From assembly GCF_003583365.1 (NCBI RefSeq), contig NZ_QXED01000016.1, forward strand, positions 40,483 through 104,482: 64,000 bases of DNA, written 5' to 3'. This DNA is from Fibrisoma montanum. Its GTDB lineage: Bacteria > Bacteroidota > Bacteroidia > Cytophagales > Spirosomataceae. The notes beneath the pieces are model-generated. The model was not told the DNA's origin, did not search any database, and saw only the letters and a list, made by a program, of their open reading frames with translations. The position numbers were made by a program, and so were the translations under genes. Below, in pieces: positions 32,690-41,975 of the stretch. Each line of letters begins with the position of its first letter. The first letter of the stretch is position 1.

Positions 32690-34980
32690 TTGTCGCGAAC
32701 CGGCAACGTACTACCCTGATCCGGGCTCCAGCGCTGCCACTCGCCCAGCCGGTCGAGCCGGTAAGCCCGGTTTTCCAGCGGGTCAATCGCAACCAGGGTT
32801 ACCCAGCCATTCAGAAACAGCGTCTGCAGCGTTTTCTGAGCCTGTATAATCCTGTCAATGCTATGCCGGGGGGCATGCACGACCGTTAGCAGCCGCTGGG
32901 GTACGTGGTACGGCGTGTCGTCGGTCCGGTACACCGATTGCAGCGGCAACCCATGCATCAGGTCACTGGCATTGCCCTGCATGACCCCCAGCTTGCCCGC
33001 TACGTTGTGGGTAATCTTGCTGCCACTGCCGTACGCTACGGGATCGAGGGTCGAGAACAGGTACTGACTGTTGATCCACTGGGCCACAACCATCGGGGCG
33101 GTCAGGATGGTTTGCAGCGACGACAGGTCCGTGTCCTGCTGCCAGTCATACGAGTGCAGAAAGCAGCGCCCTTCCAGATCGAGCCCTTCGGTGAGCCGGC
33201 GCGGTCCGACAATAAAGGCCGCATTGCGGGCCAGCCCCCACTCCGGACGTACCTCGGCCCAGTCGCTGCTTCGGCGCAGGGTCTGTTTCACCGGATCGCA
33301 CCCATCGGCATCCGGTCCGAATGCCTGGCACCGGGTTGACGCATTAGCCGCCTGCGCAGCCGTCAGATCCCGTTTCAGTCGGAGCAGAACCGGCAGGTGA
33401 TGGCGGTTTGCATCGGCGGTTTCGTAGAGTGTTACGGCGTCGGTCGTGGTGTTGTGCTCAGCGGCCAGAAACACCGTACTGGTCGGGATGCGGATGCCCT
33501 TTTCCGCCAGACGAGCCCTGACCAGGGGCGTATTCAACAGGGTAGCCAGTATTCTGGCGTTCGGACCGCCGTGGTTACCACCGCAGGCACCACACTCTAG
33601 AGCCGACGCATACGGATTGTTCTGGGTAGCCGCGCCATGCCCACAGAAAACGACCAGCTTGCCGAAGTTACTGGTCAGGCCCATCAGCCGCAGGGCCGTT
33701 TCGGCATAGGTTACCTGCTGGTCGGGTGCGATGCCGTGTTCCGGGTAAGCGCCCACCACATCCGGCTCCGTCAGCAATGGCGGCCGCACCGTTTCTTTGA
33801 GCATGCGCCGACCGTTCACACTGATCACCGGCGCCAGCGTACGCCCCAGCATCAGTACCCCACAGGCCGCACCGAGCGTCTCGACGAGCGCAAATGGCGT
33901 AGCGAAATTGTATTTCAGGTCCTCGTAGAAGCTTTTCAACAGGGTGAGGATGCGCTTGCCACGCTGAAAACGGGTTACCTGCCCGGGATTTTCGGTGAGT
34001 GGTTTTTCGTAAATATCATGCCGGGGTCTGAGCAATACCGGGCAGGCATCGTGCGCTTTGTCCTGAACGAAATCATGCAGCCGAACCGGCAAGCCGAAAA
34101 ATCCGGCGAACCCAAGGGTTTCGTAAGCCCCTAACGCTTCCAGCCGACGCCGAAACGGCTCCGACCGCACGTCAATGCAGAACACCAGTTGCGCATCCGG
34201 ACGCGCTGCCGGCTTCGTGAGCTGATGCGTTGAAGCCAGTACGTTTTCCAGCAGCGCGTTCCGATACGTCGTTTCGGCTTTTTCGAGCCGGGCAACGGTT
34301 TGCGAAAGGATACCCGGAGCCGGTGTCGATTCCGGCTGCTGCCGACCCGCTTCCGGCCAGATAACGCAAGTGATGGCCAGCCGAACCGCCAGAAAATCGA
34401 CCAGCGTAGCCGGGCAAGCTGCATACGAAGCCGGCTGTTCCTGCGACCGCCATTTGATGTACCCCGCCCAACCGGGCAGATACGTCAGGGTTTGTTTGAG
34501 GAATGGTTCGTGGTTCGTTTTAGGTACGTTCAGGCGATCAAGACTCAGCAACAGGGCGTCCTCAGCCTTCTCGGGCAGGGCCTTCAGCCAGTTTTTTACG
34601 GTCCGGTTGTGCTGGTGCAGCTGGTCGTCAAACCGGGCCAGGTCTTTCCACGCCCGGTAGAAGCCTTTATGCCGGTTCGGCATGGTGATCGTGGCCTGGC
34701 CGTCGTCCGTGAACGCCAGGCACCATTTGATCACCTGCAGGTTCACGGCTTCTAGTTCCGGCGATACCTGGGGGTGTTGAAACAGACGCGCACCATCGGC
34801 CAGCGCTTCCTCAAACGGAAGGGCTTCCAGCCCCTGCAAGGGATTACAGGCAATAAACGTCCGCAGGGGCCATACGGGCGACAACAGGGTAGCGGCATTG
34901 GCAACTTTAGTTCGTATTTCGGCCCGGCCGGTGGCTACGGATAACGGGATGATGGACTGAAACGTGGTCTGTACCTGCAT
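32650..34980 (-). CDS. dabA: DabA: inorganic-carbon uptake subunit (DUF2309)
   Basis: The 776-residue protein is a DUF2309 member. The zinc-site motifs known from DabA are visible: CIDVRSEPFRRRLEALG near residue 270 (Cys and Asp), and FCGHGAATQNNPYASALECGACGG near 445-465 (His and Cys). With DabB it forms an energy-coupled, carbonic-anhydrase-like complex that traps CO2 as bicarbonate in the cytoplasm. In a heterotroph it would supply bicarbonate for carboxylases at low CO2. It follows dabB by 27 bases. At 776 residues it is on the compact side for the family. Confidence 0.92.
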   Translation of the reverse strand: MQVQTTFQSIIPLSVATGRAEIRTKVANAATLLSPVWPLRTFIACNPLQGLEALPFEEALADGARLFQHPQVSPELEAVNLQVIKWCLAFTDDGQATITMPNRHKGFYRAWKDLARFDDQLHQHNRTVKNWLKALPEKAEDALLLSLDRLNVPKTNHEPFLKQTLTYLPGWAGYIKWRSQEQPASYAACPATLVDFLAVRLAITCVIWPEAGRQQPESTPAPGILSQTVARLEKAETTYRNALLENVLASTHQLTKPAARPDAQLVFCIDVRSEPFRRRLEALGAYETLGFAGFFGLPVRLHDFVQDKAHDACPVLLRPRHDIYEKPLTENPGQVTRFQRGKRILTLLKSFYEDLKYNFATPFALVETLGAACGVLMLGRTLAPVISVNGRRMLKETVRPPLLTEPDVVGAYPEHGIAPDQQVTYAETALRLMGLTSNFGKLVVFCGHGAATQNNPYASALECGACGGNHGGPNARILATLLNTPLVRARLAEKGIRIPTSTVFLAAEHNTTTDAVTLYETADANRHHLPVLLRLKRDLTAAQAANASTRCQAFGPDADGCDPVKQTLRRSSDWAEVRPEWGLARNAAFIVGPRRLTEGLDLEGRCFLHSYDWQQDTDLSSLQTILTAPMVVAQWINSQYLFSTLDPVAYGSGSKITHNVAGKLGVMQGNASDLMHGLPLQSVYRTDDTPYHVPQRLLTVVHAPRHSIDRIIQAQKTLQTLFLNGWVTLVAIDPLENRAYRLDRLGEWQRWSPDQGSTLPVRDNYATGMTNTGIVA

Positions 34981-35007
34981 GAGTAATGGGATATATTCAG
35001 GTGTCGG

Positions 35008-36549
35008 TTATACTTGATAGGTTGTGCGAACCGGGGTGGTGGTTGCGGGGTCGGGTTGGCTGCCGTTCAGCGCTGCAACGTACAGATAGGCCCAGAAGCG
35101 GGTAGCCTGCAGCGCAGCCAGCGGCTTCAGGTTCATGCTCAGCCAGATCAGTCCCATCAGCCCGAGGGCCGTCAGGTGCAGGCTGTTCAACGGCTGGGGC
35201 TCCGAAATTCCAAGCGGCCGGAACAGCGTTTCTACACCATGCACACTGACTCCGTACAGACAACCCGCCACAAAAGCCAGCCCTACCGCCGGAACAAACC
35301 GGCTACGCAGGCGGCCACCGGCCAGGAGGGTTTGCGCCACCTGGGTTGTCGCAATGAAGGCGAATCCGATCAGAACGGCGGTAGTGTCGGCGGCCAAAAA
35401 GGGCTTCTCACTGACCAGCGCGAATCCATAGGCTCCGGCCACGCCACCCAGACAAGCCGGCAGAAAGACGGCCAGGTTACCGGTCCGCTCGTCGATGGGC
35501 CGGCGTTTTTCCTGCAGTACGGCCCCTCCGCTCAGGAACAGAAAGGCTTTGAACAGGCCGTGCCAGCACAGGTGCGCTACGGCCGCCGGAAACAGGCCCA
35601 GCCCGCACTGCATCACCATGAACCCCATCTGCCCCATGGTAGAGCAGGCCAGCATTCGTTTTACATCGCTCTGGATTAGCTTCCAGAACGTCCCGACCAC
35701 CGCCGTAATCACCCCTACGGTGAACAGCACGTGCAGCAGACCATGCTGAGCCAGAAACAACGGGGCAAACCGAATGAGCAGAAATCCACCCCCATTGACC
35801 AATCCGGCGTGCATCAGGGCCGATACGGGCGTCGGGGAGTTGAGCGAACTGGTCAGCCAGCGGTGGAAAGGCAGCAGGGCCGACTGCGTCATGGCCGCAA
35901 GACTGATGATGAGCAGAGCCGAAGTCAGCGCATTCGGGTTCACCGTACTCAGATCCGCCTGCAACAGGGCGTGGATCGACGCCGTACCGAAGGTAGCCGT
36001 CAGGATGGCGAACGCCACCGCCAGGAAGAAAAAGCCCGCGAAGAGCACCTGCAACGCCAGCAGGCCGGATTGGTAAGCGGCCCGCCAGCCGGTTTTGTGC
36101 ATCATCAGCCGGACCAGCAGCAGGTTGCTGATGCCCCATCCCGCCAGCAGCAGGCCCAGGTGATCGGCCAGCACCATCAGCAGCGCCGAACTGGTTATGG
36201 TCGACAGCAGCATGAAGTACAGCCGGTAGTTCCGGTCACCGACCAGGTAGCGAAGCGAAAACTGGTGAACAATACCACTGACGAACAGAATGAGCGTGGC
36301 CATTACCCACGATAAAGCATCGCCCCGAAGTCCGGCTACCGGCTCCCCCGCCGGATTTTGGGCTGTCCAGAGTAAGCCCGCTACGGCCACCCCCCATCCC
36401 AGCCAGATCAACCGCGTCGTTAAAAGCGCCCCTTTGTCCGGCTGTCGGCGAAAAAAGAGTCCATTGCCGATCGCTCCCAGCAGGGGCAGCCCAATGAGCA
36501 GACTATAGTGGATTAACGGCTGAAACAGGGTACTAAACAGGTAGTTCAT
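35008..36549 (-). CDS. dabB: DabB: proton-channel-like membrane subunit (NuoL/MrpA family)
   Basis: The 513-residue protein has about 13-14 membrane helices and the core proton_antipo_M domain of NuoL-like subunits: GWGISNLLLVRLMMHKTG, HRWLTSSLNSPTPVSALMHAGLVNGGG (residues about 225-250), and MLACSTMGQMGFMVMQCGLG near 310 with the conserved Lys/His region. It lacks the NuoL C-terminal amphipathic helix. The gene pair with dabA identifies it as the cation-coupling half of the DAB complex rather than part of complex I. It is first in the dabB-dabA operon. Confidence 0.9.
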   Translation of the reverse strand: MNYLFSTLFQPLIHYSLLIGLPLLGAIGNGLFFRRQPDKGALLTTRLIWLGWGVAVAGLLWTAQNPAGEPVAGLRGDALSWVMATLILFVSGIVHQFSLRYLVGDRNYRLYFMLLSTITSSALLMVLADHLGLLLAGWGISNLLLVRLMMHKTGWRAAYQSGLLALQVLFAGFFFLAVAFAILTATFGTASIHALLQADLSTVNPNALTSALLIISLAAMTQSALLPFHRWLTSSLNSPTPVSALMHAGLVNGGGFLLIRFAPLFLAQHGLLHVLFTVGVITAVVGTFWKLIQSDVKRMLACSTMGQMGFMVMQCGLGLFPAAVAHLCWHGLFKAFLFLSGGAVLQEKRRPIDERTGNLAVFLPACLGGVAGAYGFALVSEKPFLAADTTAVLIGFAFIATTQVAQTLLAGGRLRSRFVPAVGLAFVAGCLYGVSVHGVETLFRPLGISEPQPLNSLHLTALGLMGLIWLSMNLKPLAALQATRFWAYLYVAALNGSQPDPATTTPVRTTYQV

Positions 36550-36699
36550 TCGCTTTTCTGATATTGACGCTCAAAACTACATGGGCCGTTGATCGCAGAA
36601 AAACGAATCTTTTTTATAAGATCTATAAGGAAAATTTATACAACTGCTTTAGTACCATAAATTATTGTTTATACCACACGCTGCACGTTCCAGACACAG

Positions 36700-37485
36700 T
36701 TAATCGCCCATCCACGAACGGAACTCCCCGGCCCTTTCGCGGCTGATAAAAACTTCATCGGCGATGATGGGCTTCAGATCCAGCTTCAGTCGGCCATTGA
36801 AATGCACATGAACCCGGTCAACCGCTTTGGCATGGATGATGAACTGGCGGTTAGCCCGAAAAAATTGCTTTGGATTCAGTTTTTGCACCAGTTCGTCCAG
36901 GGTATAATCAACCACCAGCGAACGGCCATCCCAGGTCCGGACAAACGTCAGCCGGTCTTCGGTGTAGAAATACGCCATGTCTCCTACTTCGACCGGAATC
37001 AGTCGCGATCCCTGTTTGAGCAGAAACCGCTCGGTATAGACTGGCAGGGCACTGTCGCTGGGTGTGGGCGTACGGAAAGCCGCCACCAGGGCCCGCAGAT
37101 CAACGGCCGGGCTGGGTTGCCCGTACAACCGGCGCAGATCGCTGAACTTGGTCAGACTCCGGCGCAGCGAGGCTTCATCAATGGGTTTGAGCAGGTAATC
37201 GACGCTGTTGACCCGGAAGGCCCGCAGTGCGTACTCGTCGTAGGCGGTCGTAAAAATCACCGGGCAACGTACGTCGACCCGCTCGAAGACCTCGAAACTC
37301 TGCCCATCCACGAGTTCGATGTCCGCGAGGATCAGATCCGGCGGCTCGTTTTGCCTGAACCAGGCCGTAGCTGCCTCAACGCTGTCGAGGGTTGCCAGAA
37401 TAGTGGCCGTGGGGTCGTAGTCCCGGATCATGGTCTGCAATTGCCGGGCGGCCAGGGTCTCGTCTTCAATAATCAGGATCGTCAT
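36700..37485 (-). CDS. LytTR-family response regulator
   Basis: The 261-residue protein has a receiver domain (MTILIIEDETLAARQLQTMI; phosphoacceptor Asp in DLILADIELVDGQSFE; K in YLLKPIDEASL). After a ~30-residue linker comes a LytTR DNA-binding domain (about 150-255; FLLKQGSRLIPVEVGDMAYFYTEDRLTFVRT, and FFRANRQFIIHAKAVDRVHVHFNGRLKLDL). It is the cognate regulator of the LytS-type kinase whose stop overlaps its start by 4 bases. The targets are unknown. Confidence 0.92.
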   Translation of the reverse strand: MTILIIEDETLAARQLQTMIRDYDPTATILATLDSVEAATAWFRQNEPPDLILADIELVDGQSFEVFERVDVRCPVIFTTAYDEYALRAFRVNSVDYLLKPIDEASLRRSLTKFSDLRRLYGQPSPAVDLRALVAAFRTPTPSDSALPVYTERFLLKQGSRLIPVEVGDMAYFYTEDRLTFVRTWDGRSLVVDYTLDELVQKLNPKQFFRANRQFIIHAKAVDRVHVHFNGRLKLDLKPIIADEVFISRERAGEFRSWMGD

Positions 37486-38528
37486 GGGGCAATCAGGGGG
37501 ACTTCGACGGTAAAAAAATCAGGGGTTTCTTCAATCAGGACCGTATCATGGCCCAGCAGCCGGTATTTCTGCGTAATCGTAAGCAATCCTTTTTTATCCG
37601 ATGCTACGTCGGCCCGCGCTTTCCGCTGCAGGTTATTCCGTACGACCAGCGCCGGATGACCGTTGCTGCGGATGGAGATGGTCAGCGGCCGGCTAGCCGA
37701 TACGATGTTGTGCTTGACGGCGTTCTCGACCAGCAGTTGCAGGGTCAACGGTGGGAGCCGGTACGCCCGGTAAGCCGGATTGATACCTACGTCAACCCGT
37801 AGTCCCTCGTCGAATCGGGTTTTCAGCAGGTTCAGGTAAGCATGGGTGAAGGCCAGTTCGTCTTCGAGCAGAATCAGGGGCTGTTCGTTGCTTTGGAGCA
37901 GGTACCGATACACCTGCGCGAGGTCGCCGATAAACTGCACGGCTTTGCTGTTTTCGTTGGTTTTTACCAGCGCCTGCAGGGTGTTCAGGCTGTTGAACAG
38001 GAAATGGGGCTGCACCTGGGTCCGGAGGAGACTCAACTGAATTTCGAGCTGCGTCCGCTGGAGTTCTTCGGCTTGCCGCTTGGTACGCAGCCACTGGCGG
38101 AAAAAATACCGGGCTTCGTAGATGGATACAATAATGGTAAAGTAAAACAGCCCTACGCCGTACATAAACGGAATATCGCCCGGCTCCCAGTGAGCCGCGT
38201 CGGTGAATACGTAATAGCGCGTCAGCAGAATCCGGGCGCCAACCAGCAGAGCCGTTACGGGTATACCCAGGCCCCCCAGCCAGACAAGCCGCTGATTCGT
38301 ACGTTCCAGCCCCGCAAACCGACGCTGCGCCTGCAGGATCAACCACCGGATCACGAACCACGACAGGTACAGCGTAAAGATGCCGTACGTAATGAAGCGC
38401 CACCGGTTAATATCGGCGTCGAGCAGGGTGGACAGGTTAAAAAAGAGCGTAGCCACCACCCACAGAACCAGCGGCCCCACGATGCGTAGTGTTCGATCGT
38501 TCAACGAATGCATACGGCGTCGGATCAT
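37482..38528 (-). CDS. LytS/YehU-type histidine kinase
   Basis: I use ATG 38528 (348 residues; ATG 38513 is an alternative). There are four membrane helices in the first ~155 residues (LRIVGPLVLWVVATLFFNLS, FITYGIFTLYLSWFVIRWLI and two more). A His_kinase domain follows (LSLLRTQVQPHFLFNSLNTLQALV; the phosphoacceptor His in QPHFLFN), and then an ATPase domain with PLTLQLLVENAVKHNIV. It signals to the LytTR regulator by translational coupling. The long frame upstream to 38717 is not supported. Confidence 0.9.
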   Translation of the reverse strand: MIRRRMHSLNDRTLRIVGPLVLWVVATLFFNLSTLLDADINRWRFITYGIFTLYLSWFVIRWLILQAQRRFAGLERTNQRLVWLGGLGIPVTALLVGARILLTRYYVFTDAAHWEPGDIPFMYGVGLFYFTIIVSIYEARYFFRQWLRTKRQAEELQRTQLEIQLSLLRTQVQPHFLFNSLNTLQALVKTNENSKAVQFIGDLAQVYRYLLQSNEQPLILLEDELAFTHAYLNLLKTRFDEGLRVDVGINPAYRAYRLPPLTLQLLVENAVKHNIVSASRPLTISIRSNGHPALVVRNNLQRKARADVASDKKGLLTITQKYRLLGHDTVLIEETPDFFTVEVPLIAP

Positions 38529-38710
38529 GAAAGAAACCGTTTCCGGGACAGGCTCAGTACGTTGAGGTGCCCTTGGAAACGTTTGCTCATCAAAGCTACG
38601 CAACCCCTGTCGGATCTGGTGCCCGGCGCGTTTGAAGCGTCGGAAATCCTGCGCGAATAGTACGAAAGAAAGATTGATTAGCGCAGAGACTGGTTTATGC
38701 CATAAAAAAA

Positions 38711-38734
38711 GCGGCAACCCTACTGGATTGCCGC
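38711..38734 (-). terminator. Rho-independent terminator of the gene at 38760
   Basis: GCGGCAA and TTGCCGC form a 7-bp stem with a 10-nt loop. On the minus strand it is followed by a run of seven T, giving a textbook terminator just after the small secreted-protein gene. Confidence 0.85.
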
Positions 38735-38759
38735 GTGTGAATGGTGGAATTCGGATGGC

Positions 38760-39185
38760 TTAGTTCAGACTGATCAGGCGTGTGGCCGGTACCGGCTGGG
38801 CAATCACAAAGTCATGTTTGATTTCACCAGCTTTGTTCTGAACCACTATCCGGAATTTACCGGCGGGCAACTGCGCTACGTTGAATTTAACGTGGTAGGC
38901 ACCCGCCTTCCGGTTCGTCACCTGCGTAGCCAGTACGTTGCCAGCTTCGTCGAGCACCTGAACGTATGAACGCTCACCGGCGGGCTGATCAACCATAACG
39001 TTTAGCACGGCGGCCGATTTTGACGGGAAGATCATCGACCGGACAGCCGCCGGGGCCGTTGGGTTGGTCAGCGCAGGATCATTCAACGGCCGGGCGGTAG
39101 CCGCTTCGGCAGTCAGAAACAGAATGGCACCAAATGCACCTAACAGGGTGAGGGCCAGTAACGCAGTTTTCAGGAAGGTTTTCAT
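38760..39185 (-). CDS. Small secreted protein, paralogue of the gene at 1226
   Basis: From ATG 39185 the product is 141 residues, with a signal peptide (FLKTALLALTLLGAFGAILF, cleaved near EAATA). A beta-sandwich-like domain follows (AAVLNVMVDQPAGERSYVQVLDEAG, KFNVAQLPAGKFRIVVQNKAG) with the terminal motif TRLISLN. The protein at 1226 ends SRLITLD and shares the LPAG-strand. It is periplasmic or surface-located by prediction, with unknown function. It has its own terminator and is probably monocistronic. Confidence 0.72.
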   Translation of the reverse strand: MKTFLKTALLALTLLGAFGAILFLTAEAATARPLNDPALTNPTAPAAVRSMIFPSKSAAVLNVMVDQPAGERSYVQVLDEAGNVLATQVTNRKAGAYHVKFNVAQLPAGKFRIVVQNKAGEIKHDFVIAQPVPATRLISLN

Positions 39186-39351
39186 TGTATTTGTTGTTTG
39201 GTTGTGTGTGTTGTTTGCTGTTTGCGATTCAAAGGTAGCACAGCTTAAAGCACTCATTCACAGACATAATGTTGAGTCGGTTATAATACTGTACGAAGTG
39301 CGACAAAGACAGGTTGAATGGTAAATTACCCGGCTCTGCACGCCGGTTATT

Positions 39352-40041
39352 CTACACCCCTACGCCCAGCTCCACCGCCAGACCGAAGCCGACATGCCAG
39401 AGGGCGTAGTGCCCCAGCCGGATCGAAAGCCCGGCCAGGAAGCCATAGCGCCGGAAGAAAACGGCCTGCAGAAAATTCATGGCGTAGCCCGTACCGAAGC
39501 TGTAGATGATCAGCCCCTGCGAATCGGTGATCAGCTGCTCCAGGGGTTCAACGAGCGAGGTTAGCCCGGCCAGCACCCAGAACAGCCGTTCGTTTTTTTG
39601 ATCGTGGAGCAGAAACCGCCCGATCAGCCACATCAGCAGCGGAATTGGAATGAGCCGGTACAGGCAATCGGTGTAAAGCGCCCCTGAGCCGTAGAGCAGC
39701 ATCGAGTAGGGAAACGGCTGCATAAACGGCGTCAGCGACGTAACCGGCTGCGGGTGAATCACCAGTTTGTAGAGCAGCAGATCGGCGAGTCCGAAAGCCA
39801 GCCCGATCAGCAGCGGGCGACCGAAGCGGTACCAGCCACTCACACGGGCATCCAGCAGGTCGGCAAAACCGGTGCGGGGTGCCAGCCAGATACCTAGTCC
39901 GCCCAGGGCAACCAGGAGTACGCCCTCTACCCCAAACAGGCGAATGGCCGGCGCTGTCAGGGTGGAACCGACCAGGGCCGTAACGACCGTCAGCAGGATC
40001 AGGGCGGCATAGAGCCACAGGGAAGCAGACGATGTTTTCAT
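39352..40041 (-). CDS. Polytopic membrane protein, possibly CPBP-like
   Basis: This 229-residue protein has about seven hydrophobic segments. The region YAMNFLQAVFFRRYGFLAGLSIRLGHYALWHV near residue 185 resembles the last two motifs of CPBP (Abi/CAAX-like) membrane proteins, but the usual EExxxR motif is not evident. It may be a divergent, catalytically inactive relative. The gene overlaps the serine hydrolase by 4 bases (ATGA), so it forms an operon with the hydrolase and the upstream barrel-like gene. Confidence 0.6.
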   Translation of the reverse strand: MKTSSASLWLYAALILLTVVTALVGSTLTAPAIRLFGVEGVLLVALGGLGIWLAPRTGFADLLDARVSGWYRFGRPLLIGLAFGLADLLLYKLVIHPQPVTSLTPFMQPFPYSMLLYGSGALYTDCLYRLIPIPLLMWLIGRFLLHDQKNERLFWVLAGLTSLVEPLEQLITDSQGLIIYSFGTGYAMNFLQAVFFRRYGFLAGLSIRLGHYALWHVGFGLAVELGVGV

Positions 40042-41183
40042 GGCATCAGGCGATCCATCAGGCTCTTGTCGGAGCCGTTTCCATTGTTTTTGTAGAGAAC
40101 AAATATTCCTTTGTTTTTCGGAAAAAACAGCAGATTGGCTTCAATGCCGACCGAGCCGCCGTTGTGTCCGTAGGCCGTTCCAAGCCCTGTTTTCCAGTGT
40201 TCTACGCCCAGGCCATACTCACAGTCACCGCTGGGGCAGGTCGGCAGCAGCGTCGGCTTGACCATCTCCGACAGGGAGCCTTCGGCCAGAAGGTTGCCGT
40301 TGAACAGTGCGTCGGCGAACGTAGCCAGGTCAGCGGCTGTGGAGATGATACCGCCGTCGGCTCCCCCATCGGTGTCGGCCCGATCCCAGTGACTCACGTC
40401 GTACAGCCGGCCATTGCCGTAAAGATCAGCATACCCCCGGACTACGTTTCGATCATCGCGGACGTCCAGATACGTATCGTTCATGCCCAGGGGCCTGAAA
40501 ATCCAGCCATCCAGTACCTCATGCAGCCGCTGTCCGGTTTTCTGCTCAATGATCTGTCCCAGCAGCCAGTAGTTGGCATTGCTGTAGCTCCAGGCAGTGC
40601 CGGGTGTGAAATGAAGGGGCTTGCCGTACACGTACGTTGTCAGTAACTGCTCGGTCGTCAGCTTGAAACGCGCCTGGTAATCGTCGACAATAGACAACTG
40701 GTAGGCGATGCTTTCGTTGGGCGGATCAACGATGCCGCTGGTATGCGACAGCAGGTGGCGGACGGTGATCTGATCGGCCTGCGGAATTCGGCCCTTCAGA
40801 CCGGGAAGCAACGTAGCCAGCCGATCGTCGAGCCGCAGCTTACCCTGTTCCTGCAATTTCAGTGTAGCCACCGCCACGAACATCTTGGTGATGCTGCCCA
40901 CCCGAAACTGATCGCAGACCCGGAGGTCGGTCTGGTACGCCAGATTCGATTTGCCGACGGCACCAATCCAGCGCGGTTCGCCGGGTTTCTGAATCAGGAG
41001 AAGGCTGCCGGGTGCGTTCGCTTTCCGCCGGTACTGCTGCAATTCGGCCAGATAGGTCTGGTGGCGGGGGTGGTTCACATACGAAACCGGCGAACAGGGC
41101 TCCGCTGGGCTCTGCGGTACGTCCAGCGATTCACAGCCGGCGAGCAGAACAGGTAGTAGCGTAAGGATGTATCTTGTTTTCAT
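40038..41183 (-). CDS. Serine hydrolase of the beta-lactamase/class C family
   Basis: The 381-residue lipoprotein-like enzyme has the signal MKTRYILTLLPVLLAG followed by Cys. The catalytic motifs are VGSITKMFVAV (SxxK) near residue 97, WSYSNANYWLLG (YSN) near 188, and YGHNGGSVGIEA (HxGG in place of KTG) near 352. This matches the penicillin-binding-protein-like and esterase group rather than true beta-lactamases. It would act in the periplasm on D-amino-acid or ester substrates. It is the middle gene of a three-gene operon. Confidence 0.9.
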   Translation of the reverse strand: MKTRYILTLLPVLLAGCESLDVPQSPAEPCSPVSYVNHPRHQTYLAELQQYRRKANAPGSLLLIQKPGEPRWIGAVGKSNLAYQTDLRVCDQFRVGSITKMFVAVATLKLQEQGKLRLDDRLATLLPGLKGRIPQADQITVRHLLSHTSGIVDPPNESIAYQLSIVDDYQARFKLTTEQLLTTYVYGKPLHFTPGTAWSYSNANYWLLGQIIEQKTGQRLHEVLDGWIFRPLGMNDTYLDVRDDRNVVRGYADLYGNGRLYDVSHWDRADTDGGADGGIISTAADLATFADALFNGNLLAEGSLSEMVKPTLLPTCPSGDCEYGLGVEHWKTGLGTAYGHNGGSVGIEANLLFFPKNKGIFVLYKNNGNGSDKSLMDRLMP

Positions 41184-41191
41184 CAGGTTGA

Positions 41192-41803
41192 TCAGGATTT
41201 GGGGTGAAGAAAGAAACGGGTGCCGATGTGGAAGGCCGAGTGCGGCAGCACCGGGATGCCGCGGTTGCTGAAGGGCGTTTCGCCAAACAGTTCATACCGG
41301 GCGTAAACGCTGATCGGGGTGGGCGTAAATGGCCGGAACCGGTAGCCAACGCCTGCGCTGACAGACGGCATCACCCGAATCAGAAAGCGGGATGCGGGCT
41401 GGTAGTCGCCGGTTTCGGTCTGCCGGTAGCTGCGTAGCTGCTGCGACAGGCCAAGTCCCCCTACGCCGATAAAACCTTCCGCGTACAGGTTGCCGAGGAA
41501 TTTCCGGTAGCCGAATTCGGTGTTCAGGTACAACCCGCTGTGGACAGTCCGGTGGTGGTAAAAGCCGAGGTTCAGGGTTTGAATCAGTTGGGAGCCGGTA
41601 CGATTTCGGTAGTAGAACTCGGTACCTATGCGCACACCAACATTGAGTGTACGCAGAAAGCCACGGAACGTTGGGAGGCTGACCGACTCAGAGAAGACGG
41701 AAACCGTCAGTGGTCGCGATGCGGGTGGTGATGGCCGGTCCTGGGCCATACTTATCTGGGGAGCCAGGAGAATCAGCAGTACGTGTTTAATCAGGGTGTT
41801 CAT
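41192..41803 (-). CDS. Small outer-membrane-barrel-like protein
   Basis: From ATG 41803 (203 residues) it has a signal peptide (MNTLIKHVLLILLAPQISMA). The mature part has alternating beta-strands (VGVRIGTEFYYRNRTGS, LNLGFYHHRTVHSGLYLNTEFGYRKF, EGFIGVGGLGLSQQL, PSVSAGVGYRFRP) typical of small eight-stranded outer-membrane barrels. No family is recognised. The stop is 8 bases before the hydrolase start, so the genes are co-transcribed. Confidence 0.6.
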   Translation of the reverse strand: MNTLIKHVLLILLAPQISMAQDRPSPPASRPLTVSVFSESVSLPTFRGFLRTLNVGVRIGTEFYYRNRTGSQLIQTLNLGFYHHRTVHSGLYLNTEFGYRKFLGNLYAEGFIGVGGLGLSQQLRSYRQTETGDYQPASRFLIRVMPSVSAGVGYRFRPFTPTPISVYARYELFGETPFSNRGIPVLPHSAFHIGTRFFLHPKS

Positions 41804-41832
41804 GGTAGTTATTGGTTGTTTGGCCAAAACTA

Positions 41833-41862
41833 AGCCCCGGCCTGCCGAAGCGGACCGGGGCT
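41833..41862 (-). terminator. Terminator of the cbb3-safE operon
   Basis: AGCCCCGG and CCGGGGCT form an 8-bp stem with a 14-nt loop about 110 bases after the safE stop. On the minus strand it is followed by a T-rich stretch (TTAGTTTTGG). Confidence 0.55.
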
Positions 41863-41975
41863 CGTTTGAACCGGCGGAAAACAAACGCGAACCGACCGGC
41901 TTTTCGCCTGAACTGTTTACCGGCTCACCGGTAGCTGTCAGCGAATTTATTAGCGCAACCAACCACTATGCTCAT

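Noticed and set aside
37482..38717. Longer LytS-type kinase starting at 38717
   Set aside because: The extra 63 residues are polar, unlike the family, and membrane helices begin only after the ATG at 38528.
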